DNA from: Kumtagia sp963820075
GTDB lineage: Bacteria; Pseudomonadota; Alphaproteobacteria; Rhizobiales; Rhizobiaceae
Assembly (NCBI GenBank): GCA_963820075.1
Contig: CAWFYS010000008.1
Span: forward strand, 1-64,000
DNA length: 64,000 nucleotides
Reading direction: 5' to 3'
The notes beneath the pieces are model-generated. The model saw only the letters and a program-made list of their open reading frames with translations. It had not been told where the DNA came from and did no database searches. A program made the position numbers and the translations under genes. Below are positions 1-10,678 of the stretch, in pieces (the first letter of the stretch is position 1; each line of letters opens with the position of its first letter).

Positions 1-3000
1 CCGAATACAAGCTCCGGCAAAACCGCTTCCCAGACATCTCGGTGAAGGTGCACCCGATACTCTTCCTGGTTGTCGGACTTGCGCCAGCGCACGATGGCGC
101 CGACCTCGCCGCGCAGGAAGCTGAGGCCTTCGGGAGGCGACCAGCTCTTGGCCATGCGTCCGAGGGCTTGTCCCTGCGCGTCCTGTATCATCCAGGTGCG
201 GCCTTCGCGCACGATCTGAACCGGATCTCCTACTTTCGCCGCCGAGATTGCGGCAAGTGAGAGATGACCCGTCCTGAGACGCCCCGCCCATGACAGGTCC
301 ACGGTCTTGAGGTTCGGCACCTGGTACAGCGCAGTCGGAAGAGCGACGGCATCGGTGACGGTTGGCGCGGCTCGGCGCAGCATATACTCTGCGCCCTGCG
401 GGACGAATGGATGGTTCCCTTCGGCAATGATGGCGAGGCTGCGTCGCGCTCGGGTCATGGCGACATAGAACAGGCGGCGCGGCGCATCGGGGTCCTCGCC
501 TTTGGAGGGCCTGTCCCACCCGCCATTCAGGATGACGACGTCATCGAACTCCACACCTTTCGATCGATGCGCCGTCAGCAGCAGCAGCGCGCGCTGATCG
601 CTGCGGGCATCATTGGCCCATTCAGCGAACCACTCGACAAGGTCCGGCACGGGCATGGTCTTGTTCGCAAGCTCTTTCGCCAGCGCCGCGATACCTTCGG
701 CGATCAGGTCCGTCCAGCGGTTAGACGGTATCGCGTTGAGCACGTCCACCAGATCGCGGACGGCCAGCAGACGGGTAGTATCGCGGCGCAGGTCGTCGAT
801 GAATTGCTGCATCTCGCGCAGACGCCAGATGCTGGGCAGGCTCTCGTTTGCCATCTCCACCGGAATGCCAAGCATTTCAGCATAGGCCCGCACCGGAGCC
901 AGCCGCCGCCACTCACGTGCGATGATCGCCGCACGTGACCAACTCCACTCGGGATCAAGGCGCGACAGCCGGACGAGTTCATCAATTGCGGTCATCGCCT
1001 GAGCCACATCGCCGGATGGGCAGTCCAGCACTTGCACCCGCCCGTGGGCAACCGGATCGAGCGCCGCCATCTCTCCACCGGGCGGCGTCTTGCTGCGCTT
1101 GCGATCGATGGCAATGTCGTGACCCGCTTTCATGCGGACAGCGGCTGGCGCAATGACCGCGTTGGCGGCCGCAATGATATGTCCCGTCGAGCGGTAGTTC
1201 TCGATCAGGAACTCCGGTCGTGCACTGTAGTCGGCCTCGAACTGGCGGATGAAGCGGATCGACGCCCCGGCGAAGGCGTAGATGTTCTGATCGTCATCGC
1301 CCACCGCAAACAGGCTGAGCCGAAGCTCCTTATCGTCCAGTGAGCGGCCTGCAACGGCGGAGATCAGTGCGTATTCCTCAGGGCCGATGTCCTGATACTC
1401 GTCCACCAGAATCCAGCGATAACCCTGGATCAGCGTTTCGCGTTGCGCCTCTGCCTCGGGCTTGCTGAGGCCTTCGCCGTTCAGTTGGCGGACCGCTTCC
1501 AAGACGATCCCGTCGAAGTCGTGCTTCGTCTCGCTCTCTGCTCCGGCAAAGCTGGCTCCCACCAGTCGCATCGCGAGGGCGTGGCACGTGGAAATGGTCA
1601 CCGCATTCGCTTCATCGCCGATCAGGTGCCGCAGCCGGATGCGTATCTCGGCGGCAGCATGACGGTTGTAGGTCAGCACGAGGATGCCGCGCGGGTCCTC
1701 GCGGCGGACACGGATCAGGTAGGCGATACGGTGCACCAGAACGCGCGTCTTGCCCGAACCCGGTCCTGCCAGGACCAACACGCTGGTCTCTTCACGATGA
1801 TCCGAGACGATCTTCTGTTGGACTGGATTGTCCAGCGACTCGACGATGGCCTTCCACGAGGCCCCTGTCGTCTGACGCCGGAGCTCGACGCCCTTTCCCG
1901 GCATCCAGCGACGCAGGAAGGCGTCACGCTCCAGCACGAAATAGTCCTCGGACAGCCGCACCGCCTGATCCATCGCGGCAAGGCCCCTTTCGGCATAGGC
2001 CGCCATCACATGGGTCTGGATGGTCTGCTCGGCGTAGTGTTCCTCGAGGGGCACAAAATCCTTCACGGTGAACTGGCCGCCCGAGGGGTTGAGATGGACC
2101 GTCATCGCCGGCCGGAACACCGTCAGCCCTTTGCCCAGCGTGACCACCTCCTGCTCGTGCAGCCACAGAAGTGCGCGGTCCATCAGCTTCGTCATGTCCT
2201 GAATGCCGCTGCTGCGAAGCAAGGCGTCTCCGGTCAGGGCGGCGAGCAGATCGCCCATTGTGGTTTCGACCTGGATGTCCTTGCCGCGGCTGCCCTTCGG
2301 CAGCTTGCCCAGAAGATGCGCTAGCAACAGCTCGGCGCCCTGCTGCCGCAGGCTTGCCGTCTGTTCCAGCGCCTGCCAGGACCGTTGCAGCGTCACCATC
2401 AACGTGTTGCGCGAGGCCTTGCGCAGCCGCAGGTTGCCCTTGCCGCCGTCTTGATCGCGCCCGTCTCGGCCCATGCTGCGCAGCAGCTTTTCCACGATGT
2501 CGGGTCGCACTGCGCTATGCCCCTGATTGCGCAGCGCCTGACAGGTCTCGGCCAGATGCAGGGGAACGCCCCCGGCACCATCGGCATCGGGGGCGGCTTC
2601 GCGCATCAGGGCGATCAGCGCGGTTTCAAGCTGTGCGGCCTGCGCCAGCCGCTGCTGCGAATGACCCTCGACGGCGACATGGACAAAGACCGTGACCGCC
2701 ACGTCGTTGCGGGCGATCCCGAGCGCCTCGAGATCGGCCATCGCCTTGATTAAGCATACCCCCCGTCAATCCGCTGATCCCGGCCAGCTCATCGGTGGAA
2801 ATGCCCCGATCCGGGCGCGCGTTCATCAGGTGGCGGGTGATATCCAGAAGCTGATTGCGTCGGGTTCCGGTGATCGCGACCTTGGCCAGGATTGCCTCGG
2901 CTTCCTCCAGCGTGCGGATCCTGAGCGATGAGGGGAAAACCTGAACCCGGTTCTCCTCGCGGCTAAGCAACTTGGCCTCTTCCAGCCAGGAGACCGCAGT

Positions 3001-5102
3001 CTTCACCCTCGTGTCGTCGGTGGCGCTGTCGCGCTCGAACTCCTGATCACGTTCGGCTCGCACGACCTCGCCAGAGGTGGCGACTACGGTGCCGGTCTTC
3101 TTCATTCGCTCGTCCAGCCGCTGCAGTGCCTTTAGGATGGCACCGATTTCGTGCCGGGCCAGCCGCGAGCGGGCCGATAGCGAGAACTGCCGCTCGACAT
3201 CCTCGGCGGCGAACAGCAGGACGCAATTGGCATGGGCGCGGTCGCGGCCAGCTCGCCCGGCTTCCTGCAGGTAGTTCTCCAATGATCCGGGAATGTCGCC
3301 ATGCACCACCAACCGGATATCGGGCTTGTCGATCCCCATGCCGAAAGCGTTGGTCGCGGCGACGATCCGTAGCTCGCCGGTGCGAAATCGTTCCTGGATG
3401 TCGCGCTTTTCTTCGGGCATCAGCCCGGCGTTGAACCGTTCCGCCGACAGACCCTGCTGCTTGAGGAAATCAGCGACGCGTTGCGTCTCGCTGCGGGTGG
3501 CGCAATAGACTACGGCACCCGAGGCGCCATCCTGTGGCAGTTTGGCCTCGATCACGTCGAGAATATCGGCCAGCTTGGTGCCGCGCTGCGTGGGCCGGAC
3601 ATCAAAGCTGAGATTAGTGCGCACCGCGCCGCCGTCCAGCAGCAGCAGTTCGCGCGCCAGACGTGACTGGAAATGTTCGCGGATGTCGCGCGCTACTTCG
3701 GGCTTGGCGGTGGCGGTCAGGCAGAGCACCGGAGCAGGCGCTTCATCGCCAGAGGACTCCTTGATGAAGCGGCTGATATAGCGGTAGTCGGGCCGGAAAT
3801 CGTGGCCCCATTTCGACACGCAATGCGCCTCGTCCAGCACCCAGAGCCCTATCTCACGCTGTGCCAGAACCGAACGGACCGAGTTGCTGCGCAATTGCTC
3901 GGGCGAGATCAGAAGCATCGCCGCCTCGCCCATGCGCACACGGTCCAGCGCATCCTGCCGCTCGGGCATCGAGAGCATTCCATTGACGGTGACGGCCGAG
4001 GAAATGCCCGCCCGCGCCATGCCCTGCACCTGATCGGCCATCAGCGCGACCAGCGGCGAGATCACCACGGTCAGCGCCCCGGTCTTGTCGAACTTCGACA
4101 GGGCGGGGATTTGGTAGCAGACCGATTTGCCAGTGCCGGTCGGCAGGATGCCGAGGATGCTGGCCCCGCGCATCGCCTCATCGACGATCCGCTCCTGCAG
4201 GGGGCGGCCCATATCGTCCACCGGCTGCTGCGCGGAAGGCATCGAACCCGAACCAGCGCGACAACGCGCGGACCGGGTCGTTCTTCTCGCTGCACCAGGC
4301 ACAATCCGGGCTTTCGCAATCGGTGTCGCGCAGGTGCCGCACGATCAGTGCAGCCTCTCGGAACTGCGCCCGCACCCAGGGCGGCATGACGGAATCTCCG
4401 CCCGCGACCAGGATCCAGGACAAAGCATAGGCCATGGGCCATCCAAGCTGCGGGCTCGAAAGGCGAGTTCAGCGTCTGATCGACCCGCCTCCCGCAGGCA
4501 CGCCCCGCCATCAGCCGGGAAATCGCTTCTCTCGCCGCAAGAGGACCGGGCGCAGGAGCTCCGCGAACCTCCTGGAACACTGCGTCGAACCCGCCTGGGT
4601 TTTCCATTCTCGTGGTAAGGAAGTGGAAGGCTGCCACGGCATCGAGCTGGTCGGCGTTCTGCTGCTTTAGAGCCGCCAGTTGATTGCGCAGCACCTGAAA
4701 CACAAGTCGCGCATCCATTTCCGGATCGTTGACATGGCCCGCTTGCAGGCGCCCGTCATGGTAGTGCTTGACCAGGTGGTGGTAGGGATTGCGCGGAAAT
4801 GCGAGCGGATTGAGCCATAGGGTGTCAATCGGCGATCGAAAAATATTCGCTAGCTCAGGCCGCACCGCAACCAGATGAGGCAAGTCATGCCGAATGATGT
4901 TGTGGCCAAGTAGATGCTCGGCCTCGGCTGATTCCGCTTCCAGGCGGTCGAGGGCCGCCATGAGATCGCGTTTCTTTGCCAGGATCGGGGGACGAGCATC
5001 ATCGCGCACCGCCGCAAAAGCGAAGATGGTGGCGGTTGCAGGATCCACTTCCAGATCGACCGAAACGCAACGCTGCAGGAAGGGTTGGAAGGGCTCAGTC
5101 AT
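1..5102 (-). pseudogene. Exonuclease-RecQ-UvrD fusion helicase, 3' end cut by window edge, three frameshifts
   Basis: One very large helicase gene read leftwards from ATG 5102. The N-terminus (about residues 1-220) looks like a DEDD 3'-5' exonuclease (VDLEVD, then HNIIRHDLPHL, then a late Asp in PEMDARLVF). Next comes a RecQ-type SF2 helicase with Walker A PTGTGKSVC and DEAH box LDEAHCVSKWGHDF. From about 2.1 kb to the edge the same gene continues as a UvrD/PcrA-type SF1 helicase with Walker A GPGSGKTRVL (about 1.75 kb) and VDEYQD (about 1.4 kb). Frame changes are needed near 4437, 4232 and 2755; joined, they give a continuous product of more than 1,690 residues. Large RecQ-family proteins of this build are known to me in proteobacteria. 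It is either a decayed gene or intact with sequence errors. No stop lies before the left edge. Confidence 0.8.
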
Positions 5103-5650
5103 ACTGCGATGATGTCATTCACCTCATGAAAACGGTCAGCGATCATGGTCGCGCGCTCGACGAAAGGTCAACGTTCATTTGAGCCACAAGGGCTTTGCCC
5201 GACTGCCACCTATCTGGCTCAGTCTATAAGGGGTCACCATACCCGCAGAAGGTTACTGAACTGATCATACGTCACAGAGGGTAGTGCGCGCCGGAGTTCG
5301 TTGCGCAGTGGCAACCGTCGAGAAGCAATATCTGCCAATGCCGAAACCTGCGGCCTACAGCACACGGCGCTTCGATGGTGCCGCAAAGGGAGCTGAGGAC
5401 GCTGAAGGCTCTCGGTTTGAAATTGCTCGCTGCAACTGAAGGGTTGAGAAGCCCGAGAATCTAGTGCTCCAGCACAAGCGCGCCATCGTTTCCGACAATG
5501 GCGGCTTTTGGGGCACCGACAGCAGACCACCTACTGACCGACTTAGGCGCAAAGCTGCCGTCCGTGGCGTGCACTACGATGGACGCGCACGACTATCAAC
5601 GGCTCAACTTGCCGAGTTCAGCCAGGACCGCCGAGGGTCGCCAGTGAGCG
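5103..5650. other. No recognisable gene
   Basis: Upstream of the fusion helicase. Short open frames exist on both strands but none carries a motif I recognise. A reverse-strand frame ending near 5234 (tail PSVTYDQFSNLLRVW) reads like the C-terminus of a real protein but cannot be assigned. Probably debris at the edge of an accessory region. Confidence 0.5.
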
Positions 5651-5833
5651 CGTTATGATGCGGGCATCATTGCGACCTTTCGCGCCGGCGACCTTTACGA
5701 CGACCAGGGCCGCCTGCTTCCGGTCAAGCAATGGCCAGAAGTTTGGCGACGCGGCATGGTCAGCATAATTCGCACCAAGACGCTTTACGGCGCCGACCGC
5801 GAGGCGCGTTCAACGGCGCATCGCGCTCGGTGA
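5651..5833 (+). pseudogene. Possible phage terminase small-subunit remnant
   Basis: An open frame without a convincing start encodes about 60 residues including AGDLYDDQGRLLPVKQWPE and RTKTLYGAD. This pattern (LYDDxGxLxPVKxWP followed by a basic KTK/RTK-x-L-x-GADG-like stretch) resembles the C-terminal half of phage terminase small subunits, which bind packaging sites. There is no start codon or ribosome binding site in frame and the family's N-terminal DNA-binding part is missing, so if the assignment is right it is a dead fragment. No other phage gene is seen nearby. The assignment is from memory of the motif only. Confidence 0.3.
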
Positions 5834-5946
5834 TTGGGATCGGATAGCTTGCAATCAGTTCCCAAGTGCATTGCTTTTGCGAGGTGAGTGCCGATGCTGG
5901 CCGCTCATACTGGCGTGCTGAACGTGGGCTTTCCGGCAACGCGGTG

Positions 5947-6402
5947 ATGAAACGGTTTCTGCGGAATAATCTGGTGGTCGAGAACAAGGTTTTTCTGACC
6001 GTCATCCGGTCGTTTCGAGGACAGACGCTTCAATTGGGGCCTGTCCGCAGAGGACGACTGCGCGCCTATGCTCGCATGCTCAACACTCTCGACATTGAGG
6101 CATTCGCGCCGCTCTTCGCGGATGATCGACATACGTCGCAAATAGAGTTGGACGAGATGCCTTCGAAGGCGGAGTTTCAGGAATACATGACCAAGAAGCT
6201 CAAAGCCATGTGGCCGTTGAAAGCCCGCCGTTTTTCGGAGATGGGCCATGTCGATATCCGCTTGGTGCCTGCGATTACGTCCACGCTTCAATCCGCCGAA
6301 AGCTCATCGCCCTGCATCAAGCAAGCTCGGACTCGGCGACTCGGCCCCCCCATCGTCATTTTGGACCAGCTTGGTGCGGTCACTGAGGAGGTCCCTAGAT
6401 AA
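5947..6402 (+). pseudogene. NTF2/SnoaL-like small protein, probably degenerate
   Basis: Residues about 35-85 of this frame (ARMLNTLDIEAFAPLFADD, then DEMPSKAEFQEYMTKKL and EMGHVDIRLVP) have the look of an NTF2/SnoaL-like fold: a helix with DxxAFxxLxAD, then a second helix and a strand. The N-terminus (MKRFLRNNLV...) and the basic, proline-rich C-terminus do not fit that fold, suggesting frame changes on both sides. No convincing ribosome binding site is present. It may be unrelated to the DUF3300 gene that starts 88 bases downstream. Function unknown. Confidence 0.35.
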
Positions 6403-6490
6403 GCGTTGCGCGAACAATTGTTACCGGAGCTCTTGCCCTACTGCGGAGGTGAGGATAACCGCAAGGCCGGTGCTCAATCGGAGACGACAA

Positions 6491-7876
6491 ATGAGGTGCG
6501 GCGATATCCTTAAGGCCGGCGCGGCAGCATTGGCACTGCTGATTGCCGGGCTGGGGCCGGGGCAACCCGTCTTCTCCCAGGAGCAGACGGAAGCGTCTGC
6601 CGATGCGGATGCGGCAGCCTCGCCCGAACCGTTGAACGCGGACGAGATGGAGGTTCTGGTTGCGCCGATTGCGCTCTATCCAGACGAGCTGATAGCAGTG
6701 ATTTCCGGCGCCGCGCTCTATCCGCTGCAAATCGTCGAATCCTCTCGATTCCTCGACGACTATGCCAAGGACAAGACACTGAAACCCAAGGCGAACTGGG
6801 ATGGCAGCGTCGTGTCGCTGCTCAACTATCCGGACGTCGTCAGGATGATGAGCGACGACCTCGAATGGACGCAGCAGCTCGGCGATGCGTTGGCGTATCA
6901 GCAGAAGGACTTTCTGATTGCAATTCAGCAATTGCGCGACGAGGCGGTAGCGAAGGGCGTCATAAAGAGCGACAACAAAGTTCAGGTCGTCGAGGAAAAC
7001 GATAATGTCGTGATCAAGTCGGTAAATCCCGAACTGATCTATGTGCCGCGCTATGAGCCGAAAATGCTCTACGTCGCGAACTATCCGCCGGAGCCTATCG
7101 GCTACTACCCCGATCCGTACCCAAGCTACTACTATCCGACCGCAACTTTTTTTGCCGCGGCGGCAACAGGTGCGATCTGGGCGGCGGCGGTCGACTGGGA
7201 CGACTGGGGTGTATGGGGCGGCAACTGGGGCGGCGGCGACATCGACATCGACTGCGACAACTGCTTCAACAACCGCGACTTCAACGGCAACGTCAATTTT
7301 AACGACGTTGACTGGAAAAATATCGACCGCAGCAAGATCAAGATCGACAAGGATCAGTTCGCCAAGTTCGATCGCACGAACATCAAGAACAATCTCGAGC
7401 GCAACGGCGACAACGCGATTCGCGACCGCGCCCACGATATCAAGAAGCGCGATCAGGTCTCCAACAGGGTGCCCGGCAAGACCGCCGGGACAAGAGACGT
7501 GCGCAAGAGCACGCTCGACGGGCTGAAGGCCCAGGGCGGTCAGGCTGCGAACAGGCCAGCCAACAAGCCGAACCTCAACCGACCCGCCGGCAAGCCCGCC
7601 GCCGCCAACCGCCCTGCCGACAAGGCCGCCAACGTGAACCGCAAGGCCGGCAAGCCCAAGGCGGGGGCCAAGGTCGACAATCGTCCGAAGAAGCCCTCGG
7701 GGGTCGGCAACGTCGATCGTGGCAAGGCCGCCAAGGTGAAGTCCAATCGCGGCAACAAGTCGATGGGCGGTGGCCAGCGCGGCGGCGGCGGTCACAAGCA
7801 GGTCAAGCGCCCCAGCGGCGGCGGTGGCGGCGGACGCGGCGGCGGTGGTGGACGAGGCGGCGGAGGCCGGCGTTAA
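6491..7876 (+). CDS. DUF3300 domain-containing secreted protein
   Basis: 461 residues from ATG 6491, preceded by GGAGA at a proper distance; a longer in-frame extension to 6248 lacks a signal sequence and is rejected. Residues 1-30 form a signal peptide (hydrophobic AGAAALALLIAGLG, cleavage near FSQEQ). Residues about 48-270 match the DUF3300 pattern (VAPIALYPDEL, LYPLQIVESSRF, IYVPRYEPKMLY). The rest is disordered and rich in Asn, Lys, Pro and Arg, ending in a Gly/Arg tract (GGGGGRGGGG). DUF3300 proteins are envelope proteins of unknown function and commonly sit directly upstream of DUF2950 proteins, as here (20-base gap). The pair is probably co-transcribed. Confidence 0.85.
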   Translation: MRCGDILKAGAAALALLIAGLGPGQPVFSQEQTEASADADAAASPEPLNADEMEVLVAPIALYPDELIAVISGAALYPLQIVESSRFLDDYAKDKTLKPKANWDGSVVSLLNYPDVVRMMSDDLEWTQQLGDALAYQQKDFLIAIQQLRDEAVAKGVIKSDNKVQVVEENDNVVIKSVNPELIYVPRYEPKMLYVANYPPEPIGYYPDPYPSYYYPTATFFAAAATGAIWAAAVDWDDWGVWGGNWGGGDIDIDCDNCFNNRDFNGNVNFNDVDWKNIDRSKIKIDKDQFAKFDRTNIKNNLERNGDNAIRDRAHDIKKRDQVSNRVPGKTAGTRDVRKSTLDGLKAQGGQAANRPANKPNLNRPAGKPAAANRPADKAANVNRKAGKPKAGAKVDNRPKKPSGVGNVDRGKAAKVKSNRGNKSMGGGQRGGGGHKQVKRPSGGGGGGRGGGGGRGGGGRR

Positions 7877-7896
7877 CGGAACGGGAGGACAGGACA

Positions 7897-8872
7897 ATGA
7901 CCAGGATGTTTGCCACAAAGCCTTCCCGTAGCGTCTGCGCAGTCGCCATCGCCTTTGGCCTGGCTCTATCGCTTTCGTCGGTCGCCTCCGCGCAGGAGGC
8001 GGCAACGTCGGATGTCGCTACCCCCGAGATCGCTTCGCTCGCAGCGGACGTCGATCCGCCGGTGTTCGACACGCCGGCAGGCAGCTCTTGACGCCTTCAG
8101 CCAAGCGCTGAAGGCGGAAGGTTCGGATGCGGTCGCAGCCGTGCTCGGTCTCGATCCGGCAAAGCTCAAGGCCGACGAGAACACCGACGACACGCTCGCG
8201 GCGATCAAGGAGGGGGCCGCAAAGCAGATCGGGCTCGATGGCGAGGGTGACCGCCGCTTGGTGCTGATCGGGCAAAAGCTCTGGCCGCTGCCGTTTCCGG
8301 TGGTCAAGGGCGAGGACGGTAAATGGGCGTTCGACACCTATGCCGGGCTCGAAGAGATCGTGAACCGCCGCGTCGGCGAAAACGAGCTGCAGACGATCGA
8401 GACGATGCGCGCCTATGTCGACGCGCAGGAGGACTATGCAGCGCAAGATCGCGATGAGGACGGCGTGGAGGAGTTCGCACAGAAACTCGTCAGCTCGGAA
8501 GGCATGACCGACGGGCTCTACTGGCCTACCGACGACATTAATGGCGAGAGCCCTGCCGGCGACCTCGACCGGTCCGAGCAAGACGACGCCGCCAAAGGCG
8601 AAGGCTATTTCGGCTACAAGTACAAGATCCTGACCGGCCAGGGCGACCAGATCGCCGGCGGCGCCTATGACTACATCATCAATGGCAACATGATCGCCGG
8701 CTTCGGCCTCATCGCATGGCCGGCCAAATATGGCGAGACGGGGGTCAAGACCTTCGCCGTCAACCAGCACGGCGTCATCTACGAGACCGACCTCGGTCCA
8801 AGCACTGAAACAGTCGTCAAATACATCGACCGCTTCAACCCGGATGACAGCTGGGAGGTCGTCAACGATTAA
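7897..8872 (+). pseudogene. DUF2950 family periplasmic protein, one frameshift
   Basis: Starts at ATG 7897 after GGGAGGACAGG. Residues 1-32 are a signal peptide (VAIAFGLALSLSSVASAQ). The first frame stops at 8091; the rest of the protein continues in another frame from about 8080 (AALDAFSQALKAEG onwards) to the stop at 8872, so one indel near 8080 separates the signal peptide from the body. The body carries DUF2950 features: QKLWPLPFPVVKG, WAFDTYAGLEE, YFGYKYKILTGQG and GGAYDYIINGNMIAGFGLIAWP. Function of the family is unknown; it accompanies DUF3300. With the indel repaired it would be a normal protein of about 325 residues. Confidence 0.8.
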
Positions 8873-8983
8873 GTCCATTGCGAAGGCGAGTGTTCGCAAT
8901 GGTTGCATGCACTACGATCCGCACGATTGCGCGAGAAGCGTCATTCTAAGTTGCCTTTTCTCATGGACAAAAAGGAGGTTGCC

Positions 8984-9511
8984 ATGATGTCCAAACTTGC
9001 ATGCACCGGGTTGGCGGTACTGATCACCGTTGGATCATTCTCATTGGCCCATGCCCAGGTCGCTCCTGCCGGAGCTGCGCGAGAGGGGCTGAGCACTGCG
9101 GAACTGGAGACGTTGACCGACGCCCGGATTTCGATCGCCAAGTTCGCCCTGCAGATGACGCCTGAACAGGAAAAATTCTGGCCGGCCGTGGAAGAAGCGA
9201 TTCGGTCGAGGGCAGCCGGGCGGCAGGCGCGCCTTGCTGAACGTGAAGCGCGGATTGGTGAGTTACGCGACCGCAATGCAATCGAAATCGTGCGGGACCG
9301 CAATCCAGTAGACTTTTTGCATCGACGCGCCGCTGGCCTTTCCCAACGAGCGGCCGAGGTCAAACGACTCGCCGACGCATGGCAGCCGCTCTATGAAACG
9401 CTTACTCCCGATCAGCGGCGGCGACTTGGAGTCGTCTCAATTTTTGTGTTCCGAGACTTGAGGGACGAAGTTGAAGACCGTCTTCTGGCTAACGGTGACT
9501 ATCTCGAATGA
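8984..9511 (+). CDS. LTXXQ-motif periplasmic protein (Spy/CpxP-like)
   Basis: 175 residues. ATG 8984 is chosen because AAAGGAGG lies five bases upstream; the frame extends further upstream without a signal. Residues 1-24 form a signal peptide (LACTGLAVLITVGSFSLAHAQ). The mature part is helical and charged, with two family motifs: LQMTPEQEKFWPAVEEAI and LTPDQRRRLGVVSIF. LTXXQ proteins include Spy and CpxP, small periplasmic helical proteins tied to envelope stress and chaperone activity. Its position directly after DUF3300/DUF2950 supports an envelope-stress theme. Intact, unlike its upstream neighbour. Confidence 0.75.
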   Translation: MMSKLACTGLAVLITVGSFSLAHAQVAPAGAAREGLSTAELETLTDARISIAKFALQMTPEQEKFWPAVEEAIRSRAAGRQARLAEREARIGELRDRNAIEIVRDRNPVDFLHRRAAGLSQRAAEVKRLADAWQPLYETLTPDQRRRLGVVSIFVFRDLRDEVEDRLLANGDYLE

Positions 9512-9975
9512 CGGTCACCGGGTGCCCGGCAACCACCTGAGCGAGCGGGTTGACAGGAAGCCGATAGCCGGCAAGTTGTTCAGGGTTCGCAAGCGTTGGG
9601 GCCGTCAACTTGCGATATGCCGATCATTTCGGGAGACCACTATCGCGACGGTCATTGTATCGGCTCGCGCCGATAGGCAGGAAGCCGCCTAACCCAGGGT
9701 ACCCGTGTTCGCGCTTATTATACGAGCGGATCTGGTGCGCATGCGGGCCAGGCGACCAAGGACCTCCTCCAGCCGCCACGAAAGAGATAGGGGGCGTCCG
9801 CACCGATGGCCAATAAGACGGACGGCCCGTAACCGCAGCGAAGCCAGTGCATAACCGAGATTATCGGACAGTACTTCCCGCCCCGCGTGGGGACATACTC
9901 GGGTCGTTTGTGTTTGCAGTTCTGGTGCGAGCGAGGTAATCATCCGCCCGGACGGGGTTCAGAAGGAAAAAGAAA
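9512..9975. other. Intergenic, no recognisable gene
   Basis: 464 bases between two secreted-protein genes. Short open frames on both strands show no motif or ribosome binding site. The end (AGAAGGAAAAAG at about 9960-9972) provides the ribosome binding site of the next gene. Confidence 0.5.
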
Positions 9976-10389
9976 ATGAAGATCAAGACCCTCACTTTAA
10001 AGCCCCTTTTCATGGTCGCGTCCTTCGCCCTCATGGGCCCGGTAGGAAGCGCCACAGCTGCTGACGAGTGGACCATGCTCGGCGAGCAGACGATCAAGTC
10101 CGTCGATCCAAGCGTCAACATTAACAGCGAAGGGAATCGATGGGAGAAGGACATCAAATGGGTGAAGCTCTCTGCCGAGGGCGCTGATGTGGAGCTTCAG
10201 AAAGTCGTCCTCCATTGGGACAATCGCCGAGACGACACGGTCTCCGATCTCGGAGTACTGAAATCGGGAGGACAAACGGCTGCGAAGGACGCTCCGGGAC
10301 GCAAAGGGCGCCTCACGGGGGTGACGGTCCAGTACAAGATCCTTAATGATGCTAAGACGGCCAAGCTCAAGGTCTGGGGATATGACTGA
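9976..10389 (+). CDS. Small secreted protein, DUF2541-like
   Basis: 137 residues from ATG 9976, preceded by the purine run GAAGGAAAAAGAAA. Residues 1-29 are a signal peptide ending GSATAADEW. The mature protein is short and strand-rich (DIKWVKLSAEGADVELQKVV, then GVTVQYKILNDAKTAKLKVW). It resembles the DUF2541 group (E. coli YaaI type): small periplasmic proteins with an Ile/Val-rich tail about substrate-independent strands. This similarity is from recall and is weak. No enzyme motif is visible. It belongs to a run of secreted proteins from 6.5 to 12 kb. Confidence 0.5.
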   Translation: MKIKTLTLKPLFMVASFALMGPVGSATAADEWTMLGEQTIKSVDPSVNINSEGNRWEKDIKWVKLSAEGADVELQKVVLHWDNRRDDTVSDLGVLKSGGQTAAKDAPGRKGRLTGVTVQYKILNDAKTAKLKVWGYD

Positions 10390-10678
10390 GCAGCAGGCCT
10401 CCGTCATGGCGACCCGAGCACAAGGGACGACCGGATAATCACGGTTATCGAGGAGCAGCGCGCCCGCCGCGCCACAGTGAATCTGCGCCGCCGAGCAAGC
10501 CCCGGTTAGCTTTCAAGCGCCTCGCGTACGGCGCGCTCCGATGCTTCGGCGCGCCGTACGATTGCATCGTTGCTCTGGCCAAGCATGTAGGTCATCATTA
10601 AAGTAAGAGTTCTCGCACGCTCGGTATCCGCCAGTGCTTTCTTCAAGCGCTCGCCAGACATGTATTTCGGAACGCTCG

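Noticed and set aside
6395..8005. Reverse open frame of 536 codons opposite the DUF3300 gene
   Set aside because: Shadow of a high-GC coding sequence; the forward frame has a signal peptide, ribosome binding site and family motifs, the reverse frame has none.
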